Source of the DNA: Bradyrhizobium sp. MOS002
Lineage (GTDB): Bacteria; Pseudomonadota; Alphaproteobacteria; Rhizobiales; Xanthobacteraceae
Reading direction: 5' to 3'
Length of the DNA stretch: 64,000 nt
Assembly (NCBI RefSeq): GCF_003020115.1
Contig: NZ_PYFX01000002.1
Location: 496,001-560,000 of the forward strand
A program made the position numbers and the translations under genes. Positions 27,614 through 36,221 of this stretch are shown here, piece after piece. The notes beneath the pieces are model-generated. The model was not told the origin of the DNA and ran no database searches. It was given only the letters and a program-made list of their open reading frames with translations. How positions within the stretch are numbered: position 1 is the first letter of the stretch; every line of letters starts with the position of its first letter.

Positions 27614-29440
27614 ATGAGCGCAGTAGAACGGCTTGAAACCGGGCCCGCGGAAGCCCCGTCGATCGAGGCCGACCTGATCGAGGCGCCGGCGAAAAGCCGC
27701 GCGAAGCTGCGGCCGCTGCTGGCGCTTGCGCCCTATGTGGCGCGCTATCGCGGCCGAGCGGCGCTGGCCTTCGTGGCGCTGACGATCGCGGCGCTGACCA
27801 CCCTGCTGGTGCCGGTCGCGGTGCGCAGGATGATCGATTTCGGCCTGACGCCTGAGGGCATCGAGCTGATCAACAGCTACTTCTCGGTGATGATCGCCGT
27901 CGTCGCCGTGCTCGCGCTGGCGAGTGCTGCGCGCTACTACCTCGTAATGACGATCGGCGAGCGCATCGTTGCCGATCTCAGGCGCGACGTCTTCGCTCAT
28001 CTGCTGTCGCTCTCGCCGGCCTTCTTCGATTCCGCGCGCAGCGGCGAGCTGGTGTCGCGCCTGACCGCCGACACCACCCAGATCAAATCCTCCGTCGGCG
28101 CCTCGGTCTCGATCGCGCTGCGCAACCTGATGATGTTCTTCGGTGCCGCCGCGATGATGGTGATCACGAGCCCGCGGCTATCAGGCTTCGTGCTGCTGGC
28201 CATTCCGCTGATCGTGCTGCCCCTGGTCGCCTTCGGGCGCTGGGTGCGGCGGCTCTCGCGCAATGCGCAGGACACGCTGGCCGAGGCTTCCGCCTATGCG
28301 AGCGAGTTGGTCGGTGCGATCCGCACCGTGCAGGCCTATACCAGCGAGAGCCTCGCCGAGAAGCGTTTCGGCGGCGAGGTCGAGCAGGCCTATGAAGCCG
28401 CGCGCACGTCCACACAGGCGCGCGCCGTGCTCACCGCCATCATCATCTTCATCGTGTTCGCCAGCGTGGTCGCGATCCTCTGGATCGGCTCGCACGACGT
28501 GCTGACCGGCACCATCACGCCGGGCCGGCTCGGCCAGTTCGTGCTCTATGCGGCCTTTGCCGCAGCCGGCCTCGGCCAGCTCAGCGAGGTCTGGGGCGAG
28601 ATCTCGGCGGCATCCGGCGCTGCCGAGCGCCTGTTCGAGATCCTGCATGTGCAGCCCGACATCACCGCGCCCGCGTCGCCGCGCGCGCTGCCGGTGCCGG
28701 CGCGCGGCGAAGTCGGCTTCGACCGCGTCAGCTTCGCCTATCCGGCGCGGCGCGATGTCAATGTGCTCGATGCCGTCTCGTTCACCGTGCGCCCCGGCGA
28801 GAAAGTTGCGATCGTCGGTCCGTCCGGCGCCGGCAAGAGCACGATCTTTCATCTGCTGTTGCGCTTCTATGATCCGCGCAGCGGCGCGATCTCGCTCGAC
28901 GGCGTGCCGGTCAAATCCGCCGATCCCCGTGATTTCCGTTCGCGCATCGCGCTGGTGCCGCAGGAATCCAACGTGTTCGCGGCGAGCGCTCGCGATAACA
29001 TCCGCTTCGGCCGGCCCGATGCCACCGATGCCGAGGTCGAGCGCGCCGCCGAGCTCGCGCACGCCGCCGAATTCATCCGCCGCCTGCCCGAAGGTTTCGA
29101 CACCCCGCTCGGCGAGCGCGGCGTGACGCTGTCCGGCGGCCAGCGCCAGCGCATCGCGATTGCGCGTGCGATCCTGCGCGATGCGCCGCTGCTGCTGCTC
29201 GACGAAGCCACTTCCGCGCTCGATGCCGAAAGCGAGACGCTGGTGCAGACCGCGCTGGAAGAGCTGATGCGCCACCGGACCACACTCGTCATCGCGCATC
29301 GGCTAGCCACCGTGCTGTCGTGCGATCGCATCCTGGTGATGGACCAGGGCCGGATCGTCGAGCAGGGCACGCATGCGGAGCTCGTGGCTGCGAATGGACT
29401 TTATGCCAGGCTGGCGAGGTTGCAGTTCGAGGGCGCGTGA
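27614..29440 (+). CDS. MsbA-related ABC exporter (fused permease and ATPase)
   Basis: 608 residues from ATG 27614; a 41-codon upstream extension is rejected. An N-terminal ABC_membrane domain has six TM helices (about 45-330), including [26 protein letters not shown]. The ATPase domain carries Walker [11 protein letters not shown], signature TLSGGQRQR, Walker [13 protein letters not shown] and H-loop IAHRLAT, all intact. It is the half-transporter type that works as a homodimer, in the alphaproteobacterial MsbA-related group. Lipid or drug export is inferred. Divergent from rpmE. Confidence 0.92.
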   Translation: MSAVERLETGPAEAPSIEADLIEAPAKSRAKLRPLLALAPYVARYRGRAALAFVALTIAALTTLLVPVAVRRMIDFGLTPEGIELINSYFSVMIAVVAVLALASAARYYLVMTIGERIVADLRRDVFAHLLSLSPAFFDSARSGELVSRLTADTTQIKSSVGASVSIALRNLMMFFGAAAMMVITSPRLSGFVLLAIPLIVLPLVAFGRWVRRLSRNAQDTLAEASAYASELVGAIRTVQAYTSESLAEKRFGGEVEQAYEAARTSTQARAVLTAIIIFIVFASVVAILWIGSHDVLTGTITPGRLGQFVLYAAFAAAGLGQLSEVWGEISAASGAAERLFEILHVQPDITAPASPRALPVPARGEVGFDRVSFAYPARRDVNVLDAVSFTVRPGEKVAIVGPSGAGKSTIFHLLLRFYDPRSGAISLDGVPVKSADPRDFRSRIALVPQESNVFAASARDNIRFGRPDATDAEVERAAELAHAAEFIRRLPEGFDTPLGERGVTLSGGQRQRIAIARAILRDAPLLLLDEATSALDAESETLVQTALEELMRHRTTLVIAHRLATVLSCDRILVMDQGRIVEQGTHAELVAANGLYARLARLQFEGA

Positions 29441-29475
29441 GGCGAGGCGTTCGGGACTGCTGCCCCACTCACAGT

Positions 29476-29574
29476 GTCATCGCCCGCGAAGGCGGGCGAT
29501 CCAGTACTCCGAGACTTTAGTGATCAATCGAGAAGCTGCGGAGTACTGGATTCCCCGCCTTCGCGGGGAATGAC
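29476..29574. repeat. dispersed palindromic repeat, family A copy 2
   Basis: GTCATCGCCCGCGAAGGCGG on the left and CCGCCTTCGCGGGGAATGAC on the right, with ATCCAGTACTCC / GGAGTACTGGAT inside. It follows the ABC exporter gene. Confidence 0.88.
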
Positions 29575-29708
29575 AGCGGAGCTTTTGGCAGGCGCTTCGC
29601 TCGACAAGGTCTTCCTTCGTAGCATGCGGATCAAGGATGCTTGTCGATCTCGCGAAGAGCACGATCCAGATCGGCCGCCCTGCGCCCCTGGTGATTGGGA
29701 ATACTTGA

Positions 29709-29882
29709 ATGATCGTTCTGATCGGTCCGGTCCTCTTCATCCTCCTCATCCTGTTCGCTGTTCGACAACAAAAGCGCGGCCTTGCGGGGTGGAAGGCGGC
29801 CCTGCTTGTTATCGTGGGCACAGGCGCGATCGCTGTGTTGAGTTTCGGATTGCTCATCGTGGGCTTCCGGAATTTCGGATAG
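29709..29882 (+). CDS. small two-helix membrane protein (hypothetical)
   Basis: 57 residues, not recognised. MIVLIGPVLFILLILFAV is one membrane helix, then a short basic loop RQQKRGLAGWK, then a second helix ALLVIVGTGAIAVLSFGLL, ending RNFG. GGGA at 29697-29700 lies about 8 nt before the ATG. The clean two-helix hairpin with a positively charged cytoplasmic loop argues for a real gene. No conserved neighbour hints at function. Confidence 0.5.
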   Translation: MIVLIGPVLFILLILFAVRQQKRGLAGWKAALLVIVGTGAIAVLSFGLLIVGFRNFG

Positions 29883-30028
29883 GGCACCCCACGCCGTGAG
29901 CCGGTGGATGCAACCTTGCAGTTCCGCCGGATGTGGCGCCTAATCAGGTATCGCCGGCCAAAGGCTCGTCCATAGGCGTCGGTGCCTGAGAGACAGTTCG
30001 CGCTCCCGCCTGAACGGGAGTGCGCATC

Positions 30029-30199
30029 ATGGCCCAGCCATACAGCAAAGAGACCCGCGATCTCCTGGATCGGGCGCAGCGAGCGATCAACGAGTCGATC
30101 GAGCTTCGCGAAGAAAGCCGCCACGCGATCTTCAAAGGCAGAAGCTGGCAGGTCGAGCTTGAACTCCGCTTGAGCCGAGAGCGCATCGCGGCGAGTTGA
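30029..30199 (+). CDS. small charged hypothetical protein
   Basis: 56 residues: MAQPYSKETRDLLDRAQ, then RAINESIELREESRHAI and WQVELELRLSRERIAAS. Amphipathic and predicted mainly helical, with no signal or membrane segment. SD GGGAG (30016-30020) ends 8 nt before the ATG. Of the overlapping frames in this stretch, this one has the best ribosome binding site and normal codon use. Function unknown. Confidence 0.6.
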   Translation: MAQPYSKETRDLLDRAQRAINESIELREESRHAIFKGRSWQVELELRLSRERIAAS

Positions 30200-30211
30200 C
30201 GAATACGCCGA

Positions 30212-30433
30212 TCACCGACACTTCGGCGACAGCGCCGGCACATTCGGCCAGGGCCAGTTCTTCCAGCTCCCGTCCTCATCGACGCAGGCCGATGGCCCAA
30301 GGCCATTCGTCGGAGCACTCGACGTCTTGACCGGCGTGGCGAAGCGCTGGTCGACATAGCTCGTCGAGACATATCCGGCGACGATGACGCCGAGCAGGAC
30401 CGTAGATCCCTTGGCCAGATCGCTCAGTTTCAT
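30212..30433 (-). CDS. small secreted or membrane-anchored hypothetical protein
   Basis: 73 residues: MKLSDLAKGSTVLLGVIVAG is a signal or anchor segment, followed by a short periplasmic part. That part has two cysteines (ACVDEDG and the penultimate residue) around KNWPWPNVPAL, which could form a disulfide. SD GGAG lies 7 nt before ATG 30433. Not recognised. Convergent with the small plus-strand gene. Confidence 0.65.
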   Translation of the reverse strand: MKLSDLAKGSTVLLGVIVAGYVSTSYVDQRFATPVKTSSAPTNGLGPSACVDEDGSWKNWPWPNVPALSPKCR

Positions 30434-30530
30434 CGGTCAACTCCATCCGCTTGCCGGCGCACTTCTCTGGGCACAACGAATAGCTGACGTCCTGGGATCC
30501 GGACGTGACGGGCGTCACGCCCGCCAGAAT

Positions 30531-30977
30531 CTAAGGCCGCCACATCATCTTCAGCACCGGGCGGCCCGAGGTCGGGTTCACCTCGTCGCCGGCATGCCCA
30601 AAGCCGTTGCGTTCGTAGAAGCGGATGGCGCGGGTGTTGTCCTTGTTGACCAGCAGCGTGATGCCTGATGGCGACAGGCGCTTGGCCTCATCCACCAGCA
30701 ACCGCGCCGCGTCCGAACCCCAATGATCCGGATCGACAACGAGCTGGTCGAGATAGCCGTCGCCGTCGATGGTGACGAAGCCGGTCAGCGCGCCGTCCTG
30801 CTCCGCGACCACGATCGAGGCCTTCGGCACCAGGTCCTTGCGCCAGCGCTCGCGCCACCAGTCCAGGCGTGCGGCGAAGTCGATCTGCGGATAGGCCTGC
30901 TGCCAGGTGCGATGCCACAGGTCGATCGAGGCGGCCTCGTCCTCGGGACGGTAAGGGCGGAGGTGGAGGGCGCCCAC
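30531..30977 (-). CDS. GNAT family N-acetyltransferase
   Basis: 148 residues. LRPYRPEDEAASIDLWHRTW is a typical GNAT start, then VAEQDGALTGFVTI, LDQLVVDPDHWGSDAARLLV (acetyl-CoA pyrophosphate loop region) and IRFYERNGF at the C-terminus. The GTG start at 30977 shares one base with the stop of the OmpA-like gene, so translation is coupled. The substrate is unknown; context suggests it is the third gene of the MotA/OmpA-like operon. Confidence 0.85.
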   Translation of the reverse strand: MGALHLRPYRPEDEAASIDLWHRTWQQAYPQIDFAARLDWWRERWRKDLVPKASIVVAEQDGALTGFVTIDGDGYLDQLVVDPDHWGSDAARLLVDEAKRLSPSGITLLVNKDNTRAIRFYERNGFGHAGDEVNPTSGRPVLKMMWRP

Positions 30978-32005
30978 TACCGCTCCGTCAGCTTCAGCTC
31001 GATGCGGCGGTTGCGCTTGTAGGCTTCCTCGGTGTTGGCGGTGTCGAGCGGCTGGAATTCGCCGAAGCCGGCGGCGACGAGGCGCTGGGCCGGCACGCCG
31101 AGCGAGACCAGATACTGCACCACCGAGATCGAGCGGGCGGCCGAGAGGTCCCAGTTCGACTTGAAGTTCGGACCGTTGACCGGGCGCACGTCGGTGTGGC
31201 CGTCGACGCGCAGCACCCAGGGGATCTCATTCGGGATCTTCTTGTCGAGCTCGATCAGCGCGGCCGCCAGCGTGTCGAGCTCGGCGCGGCCCTCGGGCAG
31301 CAGCACCGCCTGCCCGGTGTCGAAGAACACTTCGGACTGGAACACGAAGCGGTCGCCGACGATGCGGATGTCGGGGCGGTTGCCGAGGATGGCGCGCAGC
31401 CGGCCGAAGAATTCCGAGCGGTAGCGCGACAATTCCTGCACCCGCTGCGCCAGGGCGACATTCAGGCGAGACCCCAGATCGGCAATTCGATTCTGCGATT
31501 CCTTGTCGCGCTTCTCGGAGACATCGAGCGCTTCTTCCAGCGCCGCCAATTGCCGCCGCAGCGCGCTGATCTGCTGGTTCAGCACCTCGATCTGCGCCAG
31601 TGCCCGGGCCGAAACTGCTTTCTCGGAGTCCAGCGCCTTGCCGAGCTCGGAGGATTTGCCTTGCGCATCGTTGCCGGCAGCGGCGAGCCCGTCATAGAGA
31701 CCCTTGATGCGGTCGCGCTCGCTCTCGGCCGAGGCGAGGCCGGCTTTCAGCGACGAGACCTGGTCGTCGAGCGTGAGCTTGCCGAGCTTCTCCAGCGACA
31801 GCAGTTCGTTGAGCTGCGCGATCTTGGCGTTGAGCTGCTCCAGTGCCTTGTCCTTGCCGGTGACCTCCTGCGACAGGAAGAACTGCACGACCAGGAACAC
31901 CGACAGCAGGAACACGATCGACAGCACCAGCGTCGACAGCGCGTCGACGAAGCCGGGCCAGTAATTGAAGGAGGTATCGCCGCGGCGGCCGCGCGCCAGT
32001 GCCAT
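30977..32005 (-). CDS. MotB/OmpA-like peptidoglycan-binding protein with coiled coil
   Basis: 342 residues: short cytoplasmic start, a single TM helix (about 22-44), a long coiled coil (about 50-185), then an OmpA/MotB C-terminal domain. That domain shows FDTGQAVLLPEGRAELDTLA, VDGHTDVRPV and RNRRIELKL. GFVDALSTLVLSIVFLLSVF contains the Asp before the helix that MotB-like stators use for proton flow. It starts 5 bp after the MotA-like stop. No flagellar genes are nearby, so it is probably an envelope-energised complex rather than the flagellar motor. Confidence 0.85.
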   Translation of the reverse strand: MALARGRRGDTSFNYWPGFVDALSTLVLSIVFLLSVFLVVQFFLSQEVTGKDKALEQLNAKIAQLNELLSLEKLGKLTLDDQVSSLKAGLASAESERDRIKGLYDGLAAAGNDAQGKSSELGKALDSEKAVSARALAQIEVLNQQISALRRQLAALEEALDVSEKRDKESQNRIADLGSRLNVALAQRVQELSRYRSEFFGRLRAILGNRPDIRIVGDRFVFQSEVFFDTGQAVLLPEGRAELDTLAAALIELDKKIPNEIPWVLRVDGHTDVRPVNGPNFKSNWDLSAARSISVVQYLVSLGVPAQRLVAAGFGEFQPLDTANTEEAYKRNRRIELKLTER

Positions 32006-32009
32006 GTCG

Positions 32010-33044
32010 CTAACCCTTCTCGGGCTGACGCGCGATGCGCTCCAGCAGGCGCCGGATCTCGCGGTTCTGCTCGCCCTGGCCGTCGGCCCATTCGCGGATC
32101 ATCTGCTGCTCGGTCCGCATATGCGAGACCAGCGCCTGGATGGCCTCGGCGAGGCTTGCCATCGCTGCTGTGGTGCCGCGGCTGCCGCTGCCTTCCTCGA
32201 GCACGGAGCGCAAGCGCTCCACGACGGCCTGAAGCTCGCCGCTGGCAATGCCGCCGCCACCGCCGGCGGCGACAGCCATCTCGCCGCTGCCATATTCGCG
32301 CACGGTGGTGGCAAGCCAGTCTTCGAGGTCGGTGTAGAAACGGTTTTGCGCCTGGCTCGACTGCAGGTCGAGAAAGCCGAGGACCAGCGAGCCGGCGAGG
32401 CCGAACAGCGAGCTCGAGAACGAGATGCCCATGCCGCCGAGGGGGGCCGCCAGCCCCTCCTTCAGCGTGTCGAACAGGGCGCCGGAATCGCCCCCGACCT
32501 TGAGCCCGTCGATCACCTTGCCGACCGAGCCGACCGTCTCGATCAGGCCCCAGAAGGTGCCGAGCAGGCCGAGGAAGACCAGAAGCCCGGTCATGTAGCG
32601 GGAGATGTCGCGGGCCTCGTCGAGGCGGGTCGCGATCGAATCGAGCAGGTGCCGCATGGTGGTCTGGGTGATCGACATCCGCCCGGTGCGCTCGCCGCCG
32701 AGGATCATCGCCATCGGCGCCAGCAGCTTGGGGTGGCGGGCCGGCGCAAGACCGGGATCGGCGATGCGGAAATTGTTGACCCAGGAGACTTCGGGATACA
32801 GCCGGATCACCTGGCGGAAGGCCAGGATGATGCCGATGAACAGCACGCCGCCGATCAGGGCATTGAGCCCGGGATTGGCGAAGAAGGCCTGGATGATCTG
32901 CTTGTAGAGCACCACCCCCACCAGGGAGCAGAGCACCAGGAAGACCAGCATCCGCACCAGGAAGACGCTGGGCGAGGATAGCTTTGTGTATTCGATGTCG
33001 ATGGAGGAGCGGGGCGAGGCGCCTGGCGGCATGGCCGGTATCAT
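32010..33044 (-). CDS. MotA/TolQ/ExbB-family proton channel protein
   Basis: 344 residues with two N-terminal TM helices (about 29-50 and 62-80) and two in the conserved channel core (about 155-180 and 195-220). The core has LLGTFWGLIETVGSV and LAAPLGGMGISFSSSLFGLAGSLVLG, family hallmarks. The C-terminal 120 residues form a helical cytoplasmic tail. First gene of a three-gene operon with the OmpA-like protein and a GNAT. It forms a stator-like pair with the downstream protein. Confidence 0.87.
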   Translation of the reverse strand: MIPAMPPGASPRSSIDIEYTKLSSPSVFLVRMLVFLVLCSLVGVVLYKQIIQAFFANPGLNALIGGVLFIGIILAFRQVIRLYPEVSWVNNFRIADPGLAPARHPKLLAPMAMILGGERTGRMSITQTTMRHLLDSIATRLDEARDISRYMTGLLVFLGLLGTFWGLIETVGSVGKVIDGLKVGGDSGALFDTLKEGLAAPLGGMGISFSSSLFGLAGSLVLGFLDLQSSQAQNRFYTDLEDWLATTVREYGSGEMAVAAGGGGGIASGELQAVVERLRSVLEEGSGSRGTTAAMASLAEAIQALVSHMRTEQQMIREWADGQGEQNREIRRLLERIARQPEKG

Positions 33045-33234
33045 CCGTTAACTTGCTTGCGGGGCGCACTATGGCACAGCGCCAGCCCAAAAAAAGCGCC
33101 GGATGCGCCGATTTCGGGGACAGCTGGGGAACCCAACGCTGAAACCGGGCTTTGGTAAGGACGTACTTTGCGAATCGTCGGCATTCCACAGGTTCAAGTC
33201 GCACTTTTCCCCCTGCCCAAGACGGAGTCGTCGC

Positions 33235-34269
33235 ATGAGCGTCGTGTCCGCGATCATCGGGACTGCCGAACGGGTGCCGCTGCCTGATGTCGTGATCCGC
33301 GCGGCGATCCAGCGCCTGTGCTCGCGCACGGTGACGCGGCTGTCGGCGCTGGGCGGGGCGGACGATGCCGCCTTCGCCGGGCGGATGATGCTGCGGCCGA
33401 TCGCCGGCCACGCGGAGGCCGGCCATGACAAGGTGCCCGCTTCGTTCTTTGCGAAGGTGCTCGGTCCCAACCGCAAATACTCGTCCTGCTTCTACAAGAC
33501 CGACGCGACCACATTGCAGGAGGCGGAGGAGGAGGCGCTGCGCCAGACCGCCGAGCATGCCGCTCTCGCCGACGGCCAGACCATCCTCGAGCTCGGCTGT
33601 GGCTGGGGCTCGCTGTCGCTGTGGATGGCGCGGCAGTTTCCGCACGCCAAGGTGACGGCGGTGTCGAGCTCGCAGGCGCAGCGCGCCCATATCGAGGAAG
33701 AGGCGCGGCTGCGCGGTCTCCTCAACCTGCGGGTGGTCACGGCGGACATGAACGTGTTCGCGCCCGACGGGCAATTCGACCGCATCGTCTCGGTCGAGAT
33801 GTTCGAGCACGTGATGAACTGGCGCAAGCTGATGACGCGCCTGCGCGCGTGGCTCGCGCCGGAGGGGCGGTTCTTCATGCACATCGTCGCCCATCGCTCC
33901 GGCTCTCACCTGTTCGACGGGGCCGATCGCGACGACTGGATTACGCAGCACGTCTTCACGGGCGGGCTGATGCCGAGCCATCACCTCGTCAGGCAATTCG
34001 ACGATCTCTTCACGATCGAGAAGGAATGGTGCTGGAGCGGCACGCATTATCAGCGCACCGCCAACGACTGGCTCGCCAATTTCGACGCGCATCGCTGTTC
34101 CATCGAAGCGGCCTTGCGCAACATCCATGGCGAGGAGACCGCCCTGCGGATGCGACGCTGGCGCTGGTTCTTTCTCGCGACCTCGGGCCTGTTCGGCTAT
34201 GCCGCTGGAACCGAGTGGGGCGTCAGCCACTACCGGATGAAGGCGGCGGATGAAGGCGCGCACGCGTGA
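33235..34269 (+). CDS. cyclopropane-fatty-acyl-phospholipid synthase-like methyltransferase
   Basis: 344 residues from ATG 33235 with SD GGAG 8 nt upstream; a 44-codon extension is rejected. S-adenosylmethionine binding motif LELGCGWGSLSLWMARQFP, then KVTAVSSSQAQRAHIE, VSVEMFEHVMNWRKLM and HIFDGADRDDW-like loop. Similar to CFA synthases but shorter and lacking their usual N-terminal part, so the lipid substrate is uncertain. Divergent from the MotA-like gene. Confidence 0.82.
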   Translation: MSVVSAIIGTAERVPLPDVVIRAAIQRLCSRTVTRLSALGGADDAAFAGRMMLRPIAGHAEAGHDKVPASFFAKVLGPNRKYSSCFYKTDATTLQEAEEEALRQTAEHAALADGQTILELGCGWGSLSLWMARQFPHAKVTAVSSSQAQRAHIEEEARLRGLLNLRVVTADMNVFAPDGQFDRIVSVEMFEHVMNWRKLMTRLRAWLAPEGRFFMHIVAHRSGSHLFDGADRDDWITQHVFTGGLMPSHHLVRQFDDLFTIEKEWCWSGTHYQRTANDWLANFDAHRCSIEAALRNIHGEETALRMRRWRWFFLATSGLFGYAAGTEWGVSHYRMKAADEGAHA

Positions 34270-34296
34270 ATGCCGCACACGCTCCCAGCTAACCGG

Positions 34297-34947
34297 TCAG
34301 TTGCCCTCAGAGACCCATTTCAACGTCGCCAGCCACAGGTCGTGGCCACGATGGAGCAGGCTCTCATCGGTCTCTCGCAGGTGCGCGGCGTCTTTGCCCA
34401 CACCAACTTCATCCGTTATGACCAGGCAGCTCGTGCCTTGCGGGGCCAGATACCAGGTGTGGTAGAAGCTCGGCTTCGTCCCCGGCGCGTAACCGTACCA
34501 GCCGAGGCGCATATGCGGCACATATTCCTGCACCCTGCTCTCGATCGACAGGCCAAACGTGCTCCAGCGCCACGTCGTGCCGTCGCCCAGAACTTTCGCG
34601 CCCTCGGGAAGCTCGACGCCGTTGGAGTTCGGATACCACTGCGGCCATTTCCTGGCGTCCACGATGTGACCCCAGATCTTCTCGCATGACGCATGGATGA
34701 GAAGCTCGTTGTGCGAAAACAGATCGGCAGTTGCGGGATTGAAGCCTTCCGGCCAATGAATCTCCCGCGAGCGCATCGCGAGGTCTTGCTTCATCGTCAT
34801 GATCGCTTCTTTCTTTGTGCCGGTGTGAACGGCGTTCGTTTGCGCTCCGGCAGGGACTGTGATCGAAAGCAGAGACGCCGTGGACGCGCCCAGCAGGATC
34901 CAGCGCGCGCAAGATTCAGTGCTCGGAAAGTAAAGCCGTTTCGTCAT
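34297..34947 (-). CDS. exported SRPBCC (START-like) protein
   Basis: 216 residues from ATG 34947 (SD GGAGG 5 nt upstream). A signal peptide ends near TVPAGAQT. The mature protein has the SRPBCC polyketide-cyclase/START pattern: LIHASCEKIWGHIVDARKW, WYPNSNGVELPEGAK, WRWSTFGLSIESRVQEY, WYLAPQGTSCLV. It probably binds a hydrophobic ligand; an exported member is unusual. The LysR gene lies divergently, so it may control this gene. Confidence 0.75.
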   Translation of the reverse strand: MTKRLYFPSTESCARWILLGASTASLLSITVPAGAQTNAVHTGTKKEAIMTMKQDLAMRSREIHWPEGFNPATADLFSHNELLIHASCEKIWGHIVDARKWPQWYPNSNGVELPEGAKVLGDGTTWRWSTFGLSIESRVQEYVPHMRLGWYGYAPGTKPSFYHTWYLAPQGTSCLVITDEVGVGKDAAHLRETDESLLHRGHDLWLATLKWVSEGN

Positions 34948-35048
34948 GGTCGCCTCCGCGTCTACGATGGCACACCGATGACAGGTCGTGATTGCTGATC
35001 CAATTTCCGTTATGTCAGAATAGTCATTCATATAAATCAGGAATTGCG

Positions 35049-35960
35049 ATGCCCTTCGATGGACGGTTGCTGTCGGGTGTTACTGTCCTCTCGGCCGTGA
35101 TCGAGGCCGGCACCATCGCGCGCGCGGCCGATGCGCTGGGCCTCACCGCCTCTGCGGTGAGCCGCGCCATATCGCGCCTGGAAGCGCGCGTCGGGGTCAG
35201 GCTGCTCGAACGCACGACGCGCTCGCTCTCGTTGACAGACGAGGGGCGGCGATTTTACGAGCGCGTCGGACCGCACCTTGCCGGCATCGAAGAAGCGGCG
35301 ATCGAGGCATCGGGCTCCGCCGGCATCGTGCGCGGGCGGCTTCGGGTGAATGTCGATCCGTTCTTCTCGCGCATCGTCCTGTCATCCCACATCAGGGAAT
35401 TCCTGGAGAAATATCCCGAAGTGTCGCTCGAGCTTCTGATGCGTGACGCGGTCGGAGATCTCGGGGCTGGCGGCTTCGATTTGGCGCTGAGGTTCGGAGA
35501 CCCTCCGAACGGTTCATTGGTCGCGCGCAAGCTCGTCGAAACCCGAGTTCTCACGGTTGCGGCGCCGGCTTACGTCGCCGAGCACGGCCGGCCACGGCAT
35601 CCCTCCGAGGTGGTAGACCACGATTGTATCGGTTTCTATGACGCGGCAAACCAGCGACCTTTCGATTGGGAGTTTCGCAAGGGAAAGGAGGTCCTTCCGG
35701 TCAAGGTATCCGCCCGCGTTCTGGTCTCGGACGTCGGCGCCATGCTTTCCGCTTGCGAAGCCGGCGCAGGCATCGCCCAAATTCTCCAGCTCGGCAGCAG
35801 CCACCTCGTGGAAAGCGGAGCGTTGATCAACCTGTTTCCCGAATGGTCCGGGGAGATGTTCCCGCTCTATGCGCTGTTTCCATCACGCCAGCATCAGCCC
35901 GCGAAAGTGCGGAGCTTCATCGACTTCTGCCTTGGCGTGATTGCAAGGGAGAATGCCTGA
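35049..35960 (+). CDS. LysR-family transcriptional regulator
   Basis: 303 residues from ATG 35049 (AGGAA 6 nt upstream). The N-terminal helix-turn-helix shows LLSGVTVLSAVIEAGTIARAA, then LTASAVSRAISRLEARVGVRLLERTTRSLSLTDEG. The effector domain follows from about residue 90 (GRLRVNVDP, FDLALRFGDPP, AAPAYVAEHG). Similar regulators control divergent neighbours, here the SRPBCC gene. The 100-bp spacer is AT-rich near 35020-35040. Inducer unknown. Confidence 0.9.
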   Translation: MPFDGRLLSGVTVLSAVIEAGTIARAADALGLTASAVSRAISRLEARVGVRLLERTTRSLSLTDEGRRFYERVGPHLAGIEEAAIEASGSAGIVRGRLRVNVDPFFSRIVLSSHIREFLEKYPEVSLELLMRDAVGDLGAGGFDLALRFGDPPNGSLVARKLVETRVLTVAAPAYVAEHGRPRHPSEVVDHDCIGFYDAANQRPFDWEFRKGKEVLPVKVSARVLVSDVGAMLSACEAGAGIAQILQLGSSHLVESGALINLFPEWSGEMFPLYALFPSRQHQPAKVRSFIDFCLGVIARENA

Positions 35961-36221
35961 ACCAGTCCGGCATAGGGAGCACACACTCTGATTGCGATCT
36001 TCTGTCGCAGCGCGTGGCGATGGAACCCGACTCACAATCTGGTGAGAGCTGAAAAACGCCCTGAACTCAGTATCATAGGCCGTGTGACATTGGGCCGCCG
36101 CAACGTGCGTTGCGTCGCAGCACGTCCGCTCTATTTTGACGCCATCGGCCGCGCGGAAATCGCCCAGAACAGGCTCCCGCGGAGCGTGATCAGTTTCAAC
36201 AATATCGGGGCACCCCACTTC

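Noticed and set aside
30977..33044. Zorya (ZorAB) anti-phage system
   Set aside because: The MotA/OmpA-like plan fits ZorA-ZorB, but there is no ZorC, ZorD or ZorE; the third gene is a GNAT and neighbours are housekeeping-like.
31747..34278. 843-codon minus-strand frame covering the MotA-like and methyltransferase genes
   Set aside because: It crosses two genes with clear motifs on other frames and has no domain of its own.
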